Assembly (NCBI GenBank): GCA_001817915.1
Contig: MHJJ01000006.1
Span: 1-53,033 of the forward strand
DNA from: Candidatus Harrisonbacteria bacterium RIFCSPLOWO2_01_FULL_44_18
GTDB taxonomy: Bacteria; Patescibacteriota; Minisyncoccia; UBA6257; WO2-44-18
DNA length: 53,033 bases
Direction of reading: 5' to 3'
Part shown: in pieces, positions 1 to 6,260 of the stretch
How positions within the stretch are numbered: position 1 is the first letter of the stretch
How the letters are laid out: every line of letters starts with the position of its first letter
The notes under the pieces: generated by a model
Databases searched by the model: none
Told to the model about the DNA's origin: nothing
What the model saw: the letters and a program-made list of their open reading frames with translations, nothing else
Position numbers and translations under genes: made by a program

Positions 1-5
1 AAAAA

Positions 6-302
6 CTAAACCCGCCAAATGTGCCTGCCTAAAACAAGCTTTTCTTTGAGTTTCTCAACAAGCTGCCCAATCACATTCTCGCGATATTCCTTACACAAAA
101 CTTCATAATTCGGGCTGTTTATAAGTTGTTCCGCGCTTATGCCATGGTATTTCGCAATCACCATATTTAGATCTTTCTTTTCGGCGGGGCATAACTTACT
201 TAATTCGTCATTGATCTCATCTAACTTAGTTTTATCAAACTTATCAGCGTCTAAACCTAGTAGTGCAGAACGTAATTCTAAGTCAGTATATGGAATTTCC
301 AT
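6..302 (-). CDS. Small hypothetical protein (98 aa)
   Basis: I do not recognise this protein. It is soluble, charged and probably helical, with no membrane segment or cysteine motif. The track starts it at a GTG, but that GTG lies inside the Shine-Dalgarno AAAGGAGGTGG. The ATG three codons later (MEIPYTDL) has correct spacing and is preferred. A plausible TTGACT-17-TATTTT promoter lies upstream. It is a stand-alone unit with the same leader style as other accessory genes in the window, notably the gene ending at 48036. Function unknown; that it is a real gene is fairly likely because promoter and ribosome binding site agree. Confidence 0.6.
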   Translation of the reverse strand: MEIPYTDLELRSALLGLDADKFDKTKLDEINDELSKLCPAEKKDLNMVIAKYHGISAEQLINSPNYEVLCKEYRENVIGQLVEKLKEKLVLGRHIWRV

Positions 303-350
303 CCTAGCCACCTCCTTTCAAAGAACATAAACTGCCTAGAATCCATCCCA

Positions 351-379
351 AAAATACATCCGCTCGCGATATGAGTCAA
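351..379 (-). promoter_or_regulatory. Promoter of the 98-aa gene
   Basis: On the minus strand TTGACT is followed after 17 nt by TATTTT. The spacer holds GCGAGCGGA and the sequence after the -10 is TTGGGATGGATTCT. The same arrangement recurs at 48077-48105, so spacer and leader may be a conserved regulatory unit and not chance hexamers. Confidence 0.5.
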
Positions 380-389
380 ATTTTCCGAA

Positions 390-521
390 CAAGCGAAGTA
401 TCTTCTCAAAGAAGGAAGCGTGATTGAGAAACGTGAGTTGTTATCTAACCTCAAAAGTGGCCTGAAGTTGAAGAATAAGCAGATTGTGATAGAGGGGAAA
501 TATATTGAAAAGATTCTGTAA
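390..521 (+). pseudogene. C-terminal remnant of a serine recombinase
   Basis: An open frame of 43 codons ends at a TAA and reads AKYLLKEGSVIEKRELLSNL then a lysine-rich tail. This resembles the extreme C-terminus of serine site-specific recombinases common in CPR genomes. No catalytic resolvase domain or start codon is present, so only a 3' fragment remains. It adjoins an IS30 remnant and a tRNA gene. Identification is by eye from a short segment and is therefore tentative. Confidence 0.4.
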
Positions 522-523
522 AC

Positions 524-975
524 TTAGTAACTTACGTAATAATCGTTAGTTTTGCTGTCGGGAGAGAATCGGAAAAACTTAATATTACCATAGCTGAAAA
601 ATTCCTTTGATACGCCGGGAAAAATTTCTCCCTCCTTAAACCAATTAATCGTTATATTTCTTCCGTCTGGATAGAATGCGTCGGGTAATTTCGTGGCAAC
701 TCCTGTTTCAATATCAAACTCATAGGCGGGTGAGAAATTATATCTGGATGTCGGTTTATAAGTATTTGATGTGTTGCTTTGAGTGACAATCAGCTGGCCG
801 GTTCTTACTAGCGCTTCGTCTGTATGGTTAGAAAGATATGGCGGAATGCTTCTAGATAAGTAGACCTTGCCGTCGTGGGTCGCAAAAATACTTCTGATAT
901 TTTCTAATTCACCGCTGGCTGATTTGATGAGGTTATAACTGCCAGACTTGGTGTCAATTTGATAAAATCCGGTTG
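524..975 (-). pseudogene. 3' fragment of an unknown beta-rich protein
   Basis: The frame from about TGFYQIDTKSG to the stop reads like a genuine beta-rich protein, with motifs such as THDGKVYLSR and YEFDIETG that resemble propeller or WD-like repeats. The first 20 or so residues of the ORF call (METNKAKKEKW) are an out-of-frame reading of an adjoining IS30 transposase fragment. The junction lies near 975. I read it as a protein 3' end fused to a transposon remnant, without its own start. Original function unknown. Confidence 0.4.
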
Positions 976-1215
976 AGGAATGCGGCTTCGGTGAACTTTG
1001 CGACCACTTTTCTTTTTTCGCTTTGTTCGTTTCCATGGCAAGTATTCAAAAAGATGGAAATGGGCATTCTCTGGCGCGTAAATATATTGATAGATAGCTT
1101 CATGGCTGATCAGACGATGTCCATATTTTTTCTCCAGTCGCCCAGCTTTTTGACATACCCGTATAGTATCAAATCTATACAAGTGGTCGGATTCCATTTT
1201 GAACTTTCTCGGCAA
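976..1215 (-). pseudogene. IS30-family transposase fragment
   Basis: The frame contains RLEKKYGHRLISHEAIYQYI, then a FEYLPWKRTKRKKKSGRK-like basic stretch ending in HRSRIP. This order is characteristic of the middle of IS30-family DDE transposases, between the N-terminal helix-turn-helix and the catalytic core. The sequence loses homology right after RIP, where IS30 proteins continue with RVSI-type residues. The N-terminus and the DDE core are missing, so it cannot be active. No terminal inverted repeats were found. Confidence 0.6.
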
Positions 1216-1256
1216 AACCCGGGGCCTCTCGGTCTCTCGATAAAAAATGTTGACTG

Positions 1257-1327
1257 CGGGGGCACAAGGAATCGAACCCTGATCTGCTCTTTTGGAGAGA
1301 GTTATTCTGCCGTTGAACTATGCCCCC
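1257..1327 (-). tRNA. tRNA-Trp (CCA)
   Basis: The minus strand folds as a cloverleaf: acceptor GGGGGCA/TGCCCCC, D arm GTTC...GAAT, anticodon loop CTCCAAA (anticodon CCA) and T loop TTCGATT. The anticodon stem has one A-C mismatch at its base. The discriminator is G, as usual for bacterial tRNA-Trp. The 3' CCA is not encoded. Confidence 0.9.
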
Positions 1328-1350
1328 AATCTTTTCTTAAACAATATAAC

Positions 1351-1376
1351 AAAAATCGGTTGCGTCGCGCAACCGA
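1351..1376 (-). terminator. Hairpin with T-run upstream of tRNA-Trp
   Basis: TCGGTTGCG and CGCAACCGA form a tight stem with a 3-nt loop. On the minus strand it is followed by ATTTTTG, as in an intrinsic terminator. It would stop transcription arriving from the right before tRNA-Trp; no minus-strand gene directly upstream is evident. Confidence 0.45.
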
Positions 1377-1395
1377 CATTTAAAAATACAAGTTT

Positions 1396-1423
1396 ATTCT
1401 AATGTTCTCAAGAACATTGGAAT
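1396..1423. repeat. Short palindrome, copy 1
   Basis: ATTCTAATGTTCT pairs with AGAACATTGGAAT around a CA loop. A near-identical palindrome occurs at 32067-32094 downstream of the membrane-protein gene there, so it is a dispersed intergenic repeat. Confidence 0.6.
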
Positions 1424-1472
1424 AACTCCTCTTCGCTGTTTTTGCTGATAATTCTATTTTATGAATAAATGC

Positions 1473-1500
1473 TTGCGCAGAACTGTGAATTTGCTATTCT
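1473..1500 (+). promoter_or_regulatory. Putative promoter of the 92-aa gene
   Basis: TTGCGC, a 16-nt spacer and TATTCT preceded by TGC (extended -10). It lies about 70 nt before the ATG at 1571. The -35 is a moderate match only. Confidence 0.4.
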
Positions 1501-1570
1501 AAAAGAGGCTCATTGAAAGCTCGCTTTCGTCCTGCTTGGTGAGGACTACAACAAGGCAAAGGAGGTGGCT

Positions 1571-1849
1571 ATGCCGCGAGAATCTCGCCGCTATTATGAA
1601 TACTCTATTATCGGAGCAAGCGGCAAGGTTAGAAAAAATAAAATCTATGAACTGACGGAGAAAGAAGCCGCAAATTGTGGATTGATCGGCACAGCCTCGG
1701 GACAAGATTTTCCCCACTGCCTATATCTTGCCGCCAGATACGGCGGCAAAGATTTCCATGAACGAGTCTACGGATACCGCCGCGCAATGTCTTCAGCGCC
1801 CAAAAATTGCGCGCTAAGTATTTCTTTTTACGAAGAACCCCGGAAATAA
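1571..1849 (+). CDS. Small hypothetical protein (92 aa)
   Basis: Not recognised. The protein starts MPRESRRYY and has two tyrosine-rich stretches and two well-separated cysteines, with no membrane segment. The track start (GTG at 1565) overlaps the Shine-Dalgarno AAAGGAGGTGG, so the ATG at 1571 is chosen. The stop codon sits in the loop of a strong terminator hairpin. It is a self-contained transcription unit like other accessory genes here. Function unknown; existence well supported by the signals at both ends. Confidence 0.65.
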   Translation: MPRESRRYYEYSIIGASGKVRKNKIYELTEKEAANCGLIGTASGQDFPHCLYLAARYGGKDFHERVYGYRRAMSSAPKNCALSISFYEEPRK

Positions 1850-1866
1850 ACCGGGGTTATTTTTTT
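1836..1866 (+). terminator. Intrinsic terminator containing the stop codon
   Basis: AACCCCGG and CCGGGGTT pair around AAATAAA, followed by ATTTTTTTG. The TAA of the 92-aa gene is in the loop. Confidence 0.85.
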
Positions 1867-1959
1867 GATGTTTTGCCTCATGGGATTTTATACGGATCTT
1901 GCCTTTATCGATATTTTAATTTAAGCTGGGGGTGTTGTTTGAAAATCAAATAAGGAGGT

Positions 1960-2139
1960 AGCCACCTCCTTTCACATAAATCTCTGACGCGTTGTTAGCC
2001 GACATCCGATATCCCAAAGATTGGGCATCCTTTGCCGCAGGCAATCCCGCCATCGGCGGGACGGATATCGGATGTCGCGATATTGATTCAACTAATCCGT
2101 ATTTCAATTTTTCGATTCCCGAAATCCTACGCGAATACT
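1960..2139. repeat. ITR element E1 (partial)
   Basis: It begins with the terminal sequence AGCCACCTCCTTTCACATAA, which on the minus strand is a Shine-Dalgarno (AAAGGAGGTGGCT), then GACGCGTTGTTAGCC and a nested palindrome (CGACATCCGATATCC ... GGATATCGGATGTCG). Positions 1977-2139 are identical, by eye, to 50072-50234. The opposite terminal repeat seen in E2 and E3 is missing, so this copy is truncated. The outer flank makes AAGGAGGTAGCCACCTCCTT, a perfect hairpin hiding the Shine-Dalgarno. The 1850-2234 stretch holds no other gene. Confidence 0.75.
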
Positions 2140-2202
2140 GCTTAATATTTGGGATTTCGGGAATCAAAAAATGAAACGGATTACGTAAGAAATATGAATA
2201 CG

Positions 2203-2230
2203 GCCCTCGATTTTCATCGGGGGCTTTTTT
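2203..2230 (+). terminator. Terminator hairpin without an evident + strand gene
   Basis: GCCCTCGAT pairs with ATCGGGGGC (one T-G wobble) and is followed by six T on the + strand. No + strand gene precedes it, only element E1. It may be left over from a lost gene or act against transcripts reaching the convergent rpmG. Confidence 0.55.
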
Positions 2231-2234
2231 CGTT

Positions 2235-2402
2235 CTATCTTTTAGATTCTTTATGGACTGTGTGTTTACGACACCAGCGACAATATTTAGATAATCCAAT
2301 CTTGCGCTCGACTAATTTTTTATTTTTCCGCGTATAATAATTCACCCGCTTGCAGGCCTCGCATTTCAACTTTATTAAATTAGCGCTGAATTTTGATGAC
2401 AT
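2235..2402 (-). CDS. rpmG: 50S ribosomal protein L33
   Basis: Too short for the track. The minus strand encodes 55 aa, MSSKFSANLIKLKCEACKRV, then NYYTRKNKK, YCRWCRKHT and a KESKR tail. This is the L33 pattern with two CxxC pairs for zinc (CEAC and CRWC) and the conserved NY-T-KNKK and KHT-H-E segments. It lies just downstream of tRNA-Thr(GGU), a common arrangement for rpmG. No Shine-Dalgarno is obvious; the ATG is the only sensible start. High confidence in identity. Confidence 0.88.
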   Translation of the reverse strand: MSSKFSANLIKLKCEACKRVNYYTRKNKKLVERKIGLSKYCRWCRKHTVHKESKR

Positions 2403-2465
2403 TGATAAATATCTTAACCCATTTAATCGGCGAGTTCAAGTCTATCCTGAGCTTGCCGAAGGATG

Positions 2466-2740
2466 AGCCGATGGTCGGGATTGAACCGACGACCTACTCC
2501 TTCGCTTACACCTCCATTTCTCCCGCTTAACGGAATTATAGAAGGACTAGACTGTATCTTACTCCGAATTAAAGACGGAGCCCCTTGTCAGTCGTTCGGG
2601 TCCCGCTTAGCGGGGCCACGGTCTTGTCCATTTAAAATGGATATTAACCGTAATTCGGGATTCACACTATTATTACTAAAAGTGTGGGCAGGGATCTTGC
2701 GACCCACCATGGAGTTGCTCTACCACTGAGCTACATCGGC
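2466..2740 (-). tRNA. tRNA-Thr (GGU), interrupted by a group I intron
   Basis: Removing 2503-2705 leaves a perfect 72-nt cloverleaf: acceptor GCCGATG/CATCGGC, D arm GCTC/GAGC, anticodon stem ACTCC/GGAGT, loop ATGGTAA (anticodon GGT) and T arm GTCGG-TTCAATC-CCGAC. Exon 1 is 2706-2740 and exon 2 is 2466-2502. The intron sits between positions 36 and 37. The discriminator is U and CCA is not encoded. Without splicing this tRNA cannot form. Confidence 0.9.
2503..2705 (-). ncRNA. Group I self-splicing intron (203 nt) in tRNA-Thr
   Basis: The intron follows U36 and ends in G (omega-G). Core helices can be read in order: P1 hairpin (GGGTC-GCAA-GATCC, with exon GGU facing GCC), P2 (CACAC/GTGTG), P4 (ACGGT/ACCGT), P5 (TCCATTT/AAATGGA), P6 (CCCGC/GCGGG), P7 (GACTG/CAGTC) and P8 (CTCCG/CGGAG). 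The R-like GAACGACTGACA and S-like AAGATACAGTCTAGTCC segments match the conserved group I core. There is no homing endonuclease ORF. Subgroup not assigned. Confidence 0.87.
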
Positions 2741-2855
2741 TTATTTTTAAATCAGTGCCCCGCCAACGGCGGTGGCTACATCGGCAAGGTATAACTAAAA
2801 TTAATATATCATTGATCGTCTATAAAAAGAAGTAGACTCGAATACATTGATGTAG

Positions 2856-2927
2856 AGCCGCCCCCCGGATTCGAACCGGGAACCTTCACTTTACAAAAGT
2901 GTTGCTCTGCCATTAAGCTAGGGCGGC
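2856..2927 (-). tRNA. tRNA-Thr (UGU)
   Basis: Cloverleaf on the minus strand: acceptor GCCGCCC/GGGCGGC, D arm GCTT...GAGC, anticodon loop TTTGTAA (anticodon TGT), T arm with TTCGAAT. The anticodon stem has an A-A mismatch at the base. Discriminator U, no encoded CCA. It is uninterrupted, unlike its GGU isoacceptor 115 nt away. Confidence 0.9.
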
Positions 2928-2978
2928 AAAAAATAGAGTCTATTTTCTTTTGGCACTGTAAGGCACAAATTTAGAATA

Positions 2979-3007
2979 TAAAAATAAGTTGCTTTGCGCA
3001 ACTTATT
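2979..3007 (-). terminator. Terminator of the 76-aa ORF
   Basis: AATAAGTTGC pairs with GCAACTTATT (sharing the central TTGC region as loop) and is followed on the minus strand by TTTTTATATT. It begins 4 nt after the stop of the small gene at 3011-3241. Confidence 0.6.
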
Positions 3008-3010
3008 AAT

Positions 3011-3241
3011 TTAATGCCAACCTCTGCAAGCGCACAGACCACCTATTACATCACATTTAATTCCGCCGCTAACACCCAAATCAACATACTCCTGATGAAC
3101 ACCAATTAGAGAAAAAATGACAATGCCATCAATAGTACAACAGATTATTAGATCATTGAGATTATGTCTGTGTTTGTTGGGGTGCAACTTGATATCTTTA
3201 AGAATACCGGCCTTTGTTCGCGCAACTTTCTTTCGCAACAT
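3011..3241 (-). CDS. Small hypothetical protein (76 aa)
   Basis: Not recognised. The N-terminal half is basic (MLRKKVARTKAGIL) and the C-terminal half contains hydrophobic stretches (IICCTIDGIVIFSLIGV) and four cysteines. The ATG is preceded by GGGAGGGCGTGG, a usable Shine-Dalgarno, and by a TTGACA-17-TACCAT promoter, and a terminator follows the stop. These signals argue for a real gene despite the lack of recognisable homology. It is placed between two tRNA genes. Confidence 0.55.
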   Translation of the reverse strand: MLRKKVARTKAGILKDIKLHPNKHRHNLNDLIICCTIDGIVIFSLIGVHQEYVDLGVSGGIKCDVIGGLCACRGWH

Positions 3242-3280
3242 CCACGCCCTCCCAAAAAAATTCTAAGGTTCTAGTAACAA

Positions 3281-3309
3281 ATGGTAGAAAAATAATCGTT
3301 TCTTGTCAA
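3281..3309 (-). promoter_or_regulatory. Promoter of the 76-aa ORF
   Basis: TTGACA, a 17-nt spacer and TACCAT on the minus strand, about 40 nt before the ATG. A consensus -35 with a fair -10. Confidence 0.55.
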
Positions 3310-3319
3310 ATCAAATTTG

Positions 3320-3402
3320 TGGGTGCGGCAGGACTCGAACCTGCGTAGCCATAAAGGCGCCACGTCTACAGCGTGGTGCAATTGCCGCTATGCGACGCAC
3401 CC
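3320..3402 (-). tRNA. tRNA-Tyr (GUA)
   Basis: Acceptor GGGTGCG/CGCACCC, anticodon stem CCACG/CGTGG with loop CTGTAGA (anticodon GTA), a long class II variable arm as bacterial tRNA-Tyr has, and T arm GCAGG-TTCGAGT-CCTGC. Discriminator A. CCA not encoded. Confidence 0.92.
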
Positions 3403-3407
3403 GTTTG

Positions 3408-3788
3408 CTAATTTTTAGGTTCTCCGGAGTTTTTGGAATCCGATGCCGCGTTATCAAACAAGTTAGTTCCGTTTTTAGAGCCGTTTAATCCTTTTCCGTT
3501 CCCGTTAACCTTTCTAATTTTATTAATATACATATTCAAAAGATTATCAACCTTCATCACGACGACTTTCGATTTTCTAAGAAACTTCTCAAAAAATGAA
3601 TTAAGAGCGGCGTCAATCTTGGAAAGCGGAAGCCGAGAACCAAGACGATCGAAATAACTGCGAAGACTGGAGGGCTTGCCCACATTTTCCTCGCCGCTAT
3701 CGCTAACCCGCGGAATAGCTCTCGCGAACAAATAAATAATTACTCCCAAACTAAGAACGGCAACGATTTGAAGAAAAAAATTGTACAT
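3408..3788 (-). CDS. Hypothetical single-pass membrane protein
   Basis: The first 25 residues (FFLQIVAVLSLGVIIYLFA) form one N-terminal transmembrane segment. The rest is basic and low in complexity at the end (GNGKGLNGSKNG). No enzymatic motif is visible. It lies downstream of tsf with 13 nt spacing and may be in the rpsB-tsf transcript. A TATAAT hexamer is present 12 nt before the ATG, so it could also have its own promoter. Function unknown. Confidence 0.6.
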   Translation of the reverse strand: MYNFFLQIVAVLSLGVIIYLFARAIPRVSDSGEENVGKPSSLRSYFDRLGSRLPLSKIDAALNSFFEKFLRKSKVVVMKVDNLLNMYINKIRKVNGNGKGLNGSKNGTNLFDNAASDSKNSGEPKN

Positions 3789-3801
3789 TGCTAGCCACTA
3801 A

Positions 3802-4242
3802 TTATAGTTCGTATCTGCAAAACCTTTCTATGCGAATATTTTCTCCGGTTTTGGCAACAACTCCTTTTATCAAATTTTCTACTGTCATTGATTCGTCTTT
3901 AATAAAGGGCTGTTTTAATAATTCTTCAACATTCTCCGGGTCCATAGCGGCAATCTGCATTGCCAGATTTTTTGCCAATTCTTTGAATGGATCAGAATGC
4001 GCCACAAAATCGGTTTCGCATCTTAACTCCAATAAAACTCCGACTCGGCCGTTATGAATGTACAACTCCAAAAAACCGGCGCCAGTCGCGCGCGTCGCCT
4101 TTTTTTCCGCTTTTATCAGTCCTCGCTCATTGATTAACTTGAGCGCCTCATCAAAATTTCCCCGGACATCCGCGAGAGCTTTTTTACACTCCATCACTCC
4201 AGCGCCGGTAATTTCACGAAGTCTTTGAATGTCTTTAGTCAT
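3802..4242 (-). CDS. tsf: Elongation factor Ts (short form)
   Basis: EF-Ts is the guanine-nucleotide exchange factor for EF-Tu. The start chosen is the ATG giving [20 protein letters not shown], the N-terminal UBA-like domain; the 28 residues upstream in the track are readthrough of rpsB sequence. The exchange core follows ([10 protein letters not shown], conserved TDFV motif; [14 protein letters not shown]). At 146 aa it is much shorter than the E. coli form of about 283 aa and keeps only one core subdomain. It follows rpsB by 7 nt, the standard operon. Confidence 0.92.
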   Translation of the reverse strand: MTKDIQRLREITGAGVMECKKALADVRGNFDEALKLINERGLIKAEKKATRATGAGFLELYIHNGRVGVLLELRCETDFVAHSDPFKELAKNLAMQIAAMDPENVEELLKQPFIKDESMTVENLIKGVVAKTGENIRIERFCRYEL

Positions 4243-4249
4243 AAGATGT

Positions 4250-5080
4250 CTATGCCGCTGGCTGTTGCGCGACTGGCGGTTGCTCAACCGCTTTCTGCAA
4301 TTTAGCTTCTTCAATGGCTTTATCAATTTTATTCAATATCCAAGCAATCGCCGAACGCGCCGAATCATTTGCCGGTATAGGATAAACGATAGCATCGGGG
4401 TCGGCATTGCTATTGATTATCCCCACGATAGGAATCTTGAGGCGGTTCGCTTCTCTTACCGCGGTAAGATGATTTTTGTAAGTCGTATCTACCACCAATA
4501 AAGCGTCCGGCAATTGAGAAAGACTCTCAATTCCTCCAAAAAAACGATTGAATTTTTCTATCTGCTTGTCCATTTCCAATCTTTCTTTCTTTGTGTATTT
4601 CTCAAGTTTTCCCGCGGCTTTGTCCGCTTTTAAATTCTTGAAGTGTTCAATTCGTTTGGAAATCGTTTTGAAATTGGTCAAAGTGCCGCCCAGCCAACGT
4701 TCTATTACGTAAGGCATATTGAATTTCTCCGCTAATTCTTTTACTAAATTCTGCGCCGCCGGCCTTGTCCCCACAATCAAAATCCGGCCGCCTTTTCCAA
4801 TAACTCCTTTGATAAAATCAGCGGCTTTATCGAGCATTTCCAATGTCTGCGGCAAATCAAAAATCTCGATCCCGTTGCGGATAGTAAAAATATACCTCTT
4901 CATCTTGGGATTAGTCTTGCTTTTCTTCCGGCCGTACATCGCGCCGGCTCGCATCATTTCTTCCAAAACCGCCGGGTCCGCGGACGGCCCCTGAGCCGCT
5001 TCCGAAACCTCTTGTTCGACGCCTGTTGTTATTTCATTGTTGGCGTCTAAATCAGACGCCGCATCTTCATTGTTCGACAT
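4250..5080 (-). CDS. rpsB: 30S ribosomal protein S2
   Basis: Small-subunit protein. Family motifs are visible: [46 protein letters not shown] and the C-terminal [13 protein letters not shown]. About 40 extra acidic N-terminal residues precede the conserved start and a proline-rich tail ends the protein. The ATG at 5080 is preferred over the TTG at 5107, because the promoter at 5124-5153 would put the TTG almost at the transcription start. No clear Shine-Dalgarno is seen. First gene of rpsB-tsf. Confidence 0.95.
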   Translation of the reverse strand: MSNNEDAASDLDANNEITTGVEQEVSEAAQGPSADPAVLEEMMRAGAMYGRKKSKTNPKMKRYIFTIRNGIEIFDLPQTLEMLDKAADFIKGVIGKGGRILIVGTRPAAQNLVKELAEKFNMPYVIERWLGGTLTNFKTISKRIEHFKNLKADKAAGKLEKYTKKERLEMDKQIEKFNRFFGGIESLSQLPDALLVVDTTYKNHLTAVREANRLKIPIVGIINSNADPDAIVYPIPANDSARSAIAWILNKIDKAIEEAKLQKAVEQPPVAQQPAA

Positions 5081-5123
5081 ATTAGGAGTGCGGGACTCTA
5101 GGTTCAAATCCTGCGCTCTAGAA

Positions 5124-5153
5124 AGTATATAGCAAATCCCATCAAAAAGTCAA
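5124..5153 (-). promoter_or_regulatory. Promoter of rpsB-tsf
   Basis: TTGACT, an 18-nt spacer and TATACT on the minus strand. The -35 overlaps the stop codon of the upstream glycosyltransferase. Predicted start lies about 35 nt before the rpsB ATG. Confidence 0.65.
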
Positions 5154-6238
5154 AATTTTTTTACCGCATCAAGAAATTGCCTTTTGAAATTCTCTCTTGA
5201 GAATTTTTGAACAGATTGGCTGATCTTTTGCCAATCAAAACGCATTTTTTCAAATCGCTGAATAGTAGCAACTAAACTTTCCGGTGTCTGTTGATCAAAA
5301 AATATGCCGCTTATGCCATCTTTAATAGTTTCCAAAGCGCCGCCTTTGGCATAGGCAATCACCGACGTACCGCGAGCCATTGCTTCAACCGGCGCGATCC
5401 CAAAATCTTCAACTTGCGGCATTAAAAAGGCTTTCGCGTTGGCAAGATAAAAATCCCGTCTTTCGTCATTTAATCCTCCTAGAAACTCCGTATGTTTGCC
5501 GGCTAATTTTTTAAGCCGCGCGAAATCCCGCCCGACTCCAATGATTTTAAGATTCCTGCCAATGGATTCGCAGGCCTTTATGGCGATATCAATTCTTTTA
5601 TAAGGAATCAGCCGCGAAACAATCAGATAAAATGGCTGTGTAATTCCTAATTCATAATTCTTAATTCTTAATTCTGCGCAGACTGGCGGATAAATCACTT
5701 TTTCGGTCTGGCGCCGATATTTTTCTCGCGCTTCCTTTTTTATATGCCGCGAGATCGGGATAAGAACATCCGGCCTTTGCGCGGCCGCGAAATCCCATTT
5801 TCTAAGACCTCCGACTGCTAGTCTTGCCAATGGCCTTAAAAACACCGGCAGTTCTTCATTGATCCGCTGTTCGGATTCATCCCACAAAAATCTGGTCGGC
5901 GTTAAGAGATAACAAAGATGCCTAGTCGGCGGCTTTGTCTTAACGCCTTTAGCAAAAGACGCGCTGATTGAAATAACCAAATCAAAATCGGAAAAATCCC
6001 ACCACTCAACCGCGAACGGCATCAACGGAAAAAACCAGCGATGGTGTTTCGCGGCTCCGGGAAAAAAATTTAAAAACGAAGCGATGATTTTTCTCCCTTC
6101 AAATTTGCCGCAGGTGCGCGCCGAATCGTATAAAAGCGCGTAAATCGGCGCTTCCGGAAAAATCTCCATCAAAACCTCCAAAACTCTTTCACCGCCGCCA
6201 TATTGATTCAAATAATCATAGACTAATGCCACACGCAT
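5150..6238 (-). CDS. Glycosyltransferase, GT4 family (group 1)
   Basis: Probably transfers a sugar from a nucleotide donor during cell-surface glycan synthesis. The N-terminus MRVALVYDYLNQYGGGERV is the acceptor-side Rossmann start with the glycine-rich loop. The C-terminal half has YLIVSRLIPYKRID and the EDFGIAPVEAMARG donor-binding segment (E-x7-E) typical of GT4 enzymes. Length 362 aa is normal. A short repeat-derived stretch (RIKNYELGI) lies between the two domains. It is divergently transcribed from a sugar-phosphate transferase, which fits a shared pathway. Acceptor and sugar cannot be told. Confidence 0.85.
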   Translation of the reverse strand: MRVALVYDYLNQYGGGERVLEVLMEIFPEAPIYALLYDSARTCGKFEGRKIIASFLNFFPGAAKHHRWFFPLMPFAVEWWDFSDFDLVISISASFAKGVKTKPPTRHLCYLLTPTRFLWDESEQRINEELPVFLRPLARLAVGGLRKWDFAAAQRPDVLIPISRHIKKEAREKYRRQTEKVIYPPVCAELRIKNYELGITQPFYLIVSRLIPYKRIDIAIKACESIGRNLKIIGVGRDFARLKKLAGKHTEFLGGLNDERRDFYLANAKAFLMPQVEDFGIAPVEAMARGTSVIAYAKGGALETIKDGISGIFFDQQTPESLVATIQRFEKMRFDWQKISQSVQKFSRENFKRQFLDAVKKF

Positions 6239-6244
6239 AAAGAT

Positions 6245-6254
6245 GTTATATAAT
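6245..6254. promoter_or_regulatory. Overlapping divergent -10 elements
   Basis: On the + strand TATAAT (6249-6254) lies 6 nt before the ATG at 6261. On the minus strand TATAAC (6245-6250) lies 6 nt before the ATG ending at 6238. The two hexamers overlap by 2 nt and the gap between start codons is only 22 nt. Both transcripts would be leaderless or nearly so. Confidence 0.55.
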
Positions 6255-6260
6255 TTTATT

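Noticed and set aside
973-1383. 136-aa + strand ORF across the IS30 remnant and tRNA-Trp
   Set aside because: It runs through the tRNA gene antisense and has no coding features; a shadow ORF.
2463-2729. 88-aa + strand ORF across the tRNA-Thr intron, possibly a homing endonuclease
   Set aside because: It is antisense to the intron and tRNA exons, has no endonuclease motif, and the intron core is fully used by RNA structure.
2774-2783. CTACATCGGC duplicate of the tRNA-Thr 5' end as a second tRNA or att site
   Set aside because: Only 10 nt match and no further tRNA structure follows; too short to claim an att site.
5085-5122. T-arm-like sequence (GGTTCAAATCC) in the rpsB leader suggesting a tRNA
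   Set aside because: The T stem pairs only in four positions, the acceptor has no partner, and no D or anticodon arm can be built. It is inside the rpsB 5' region.
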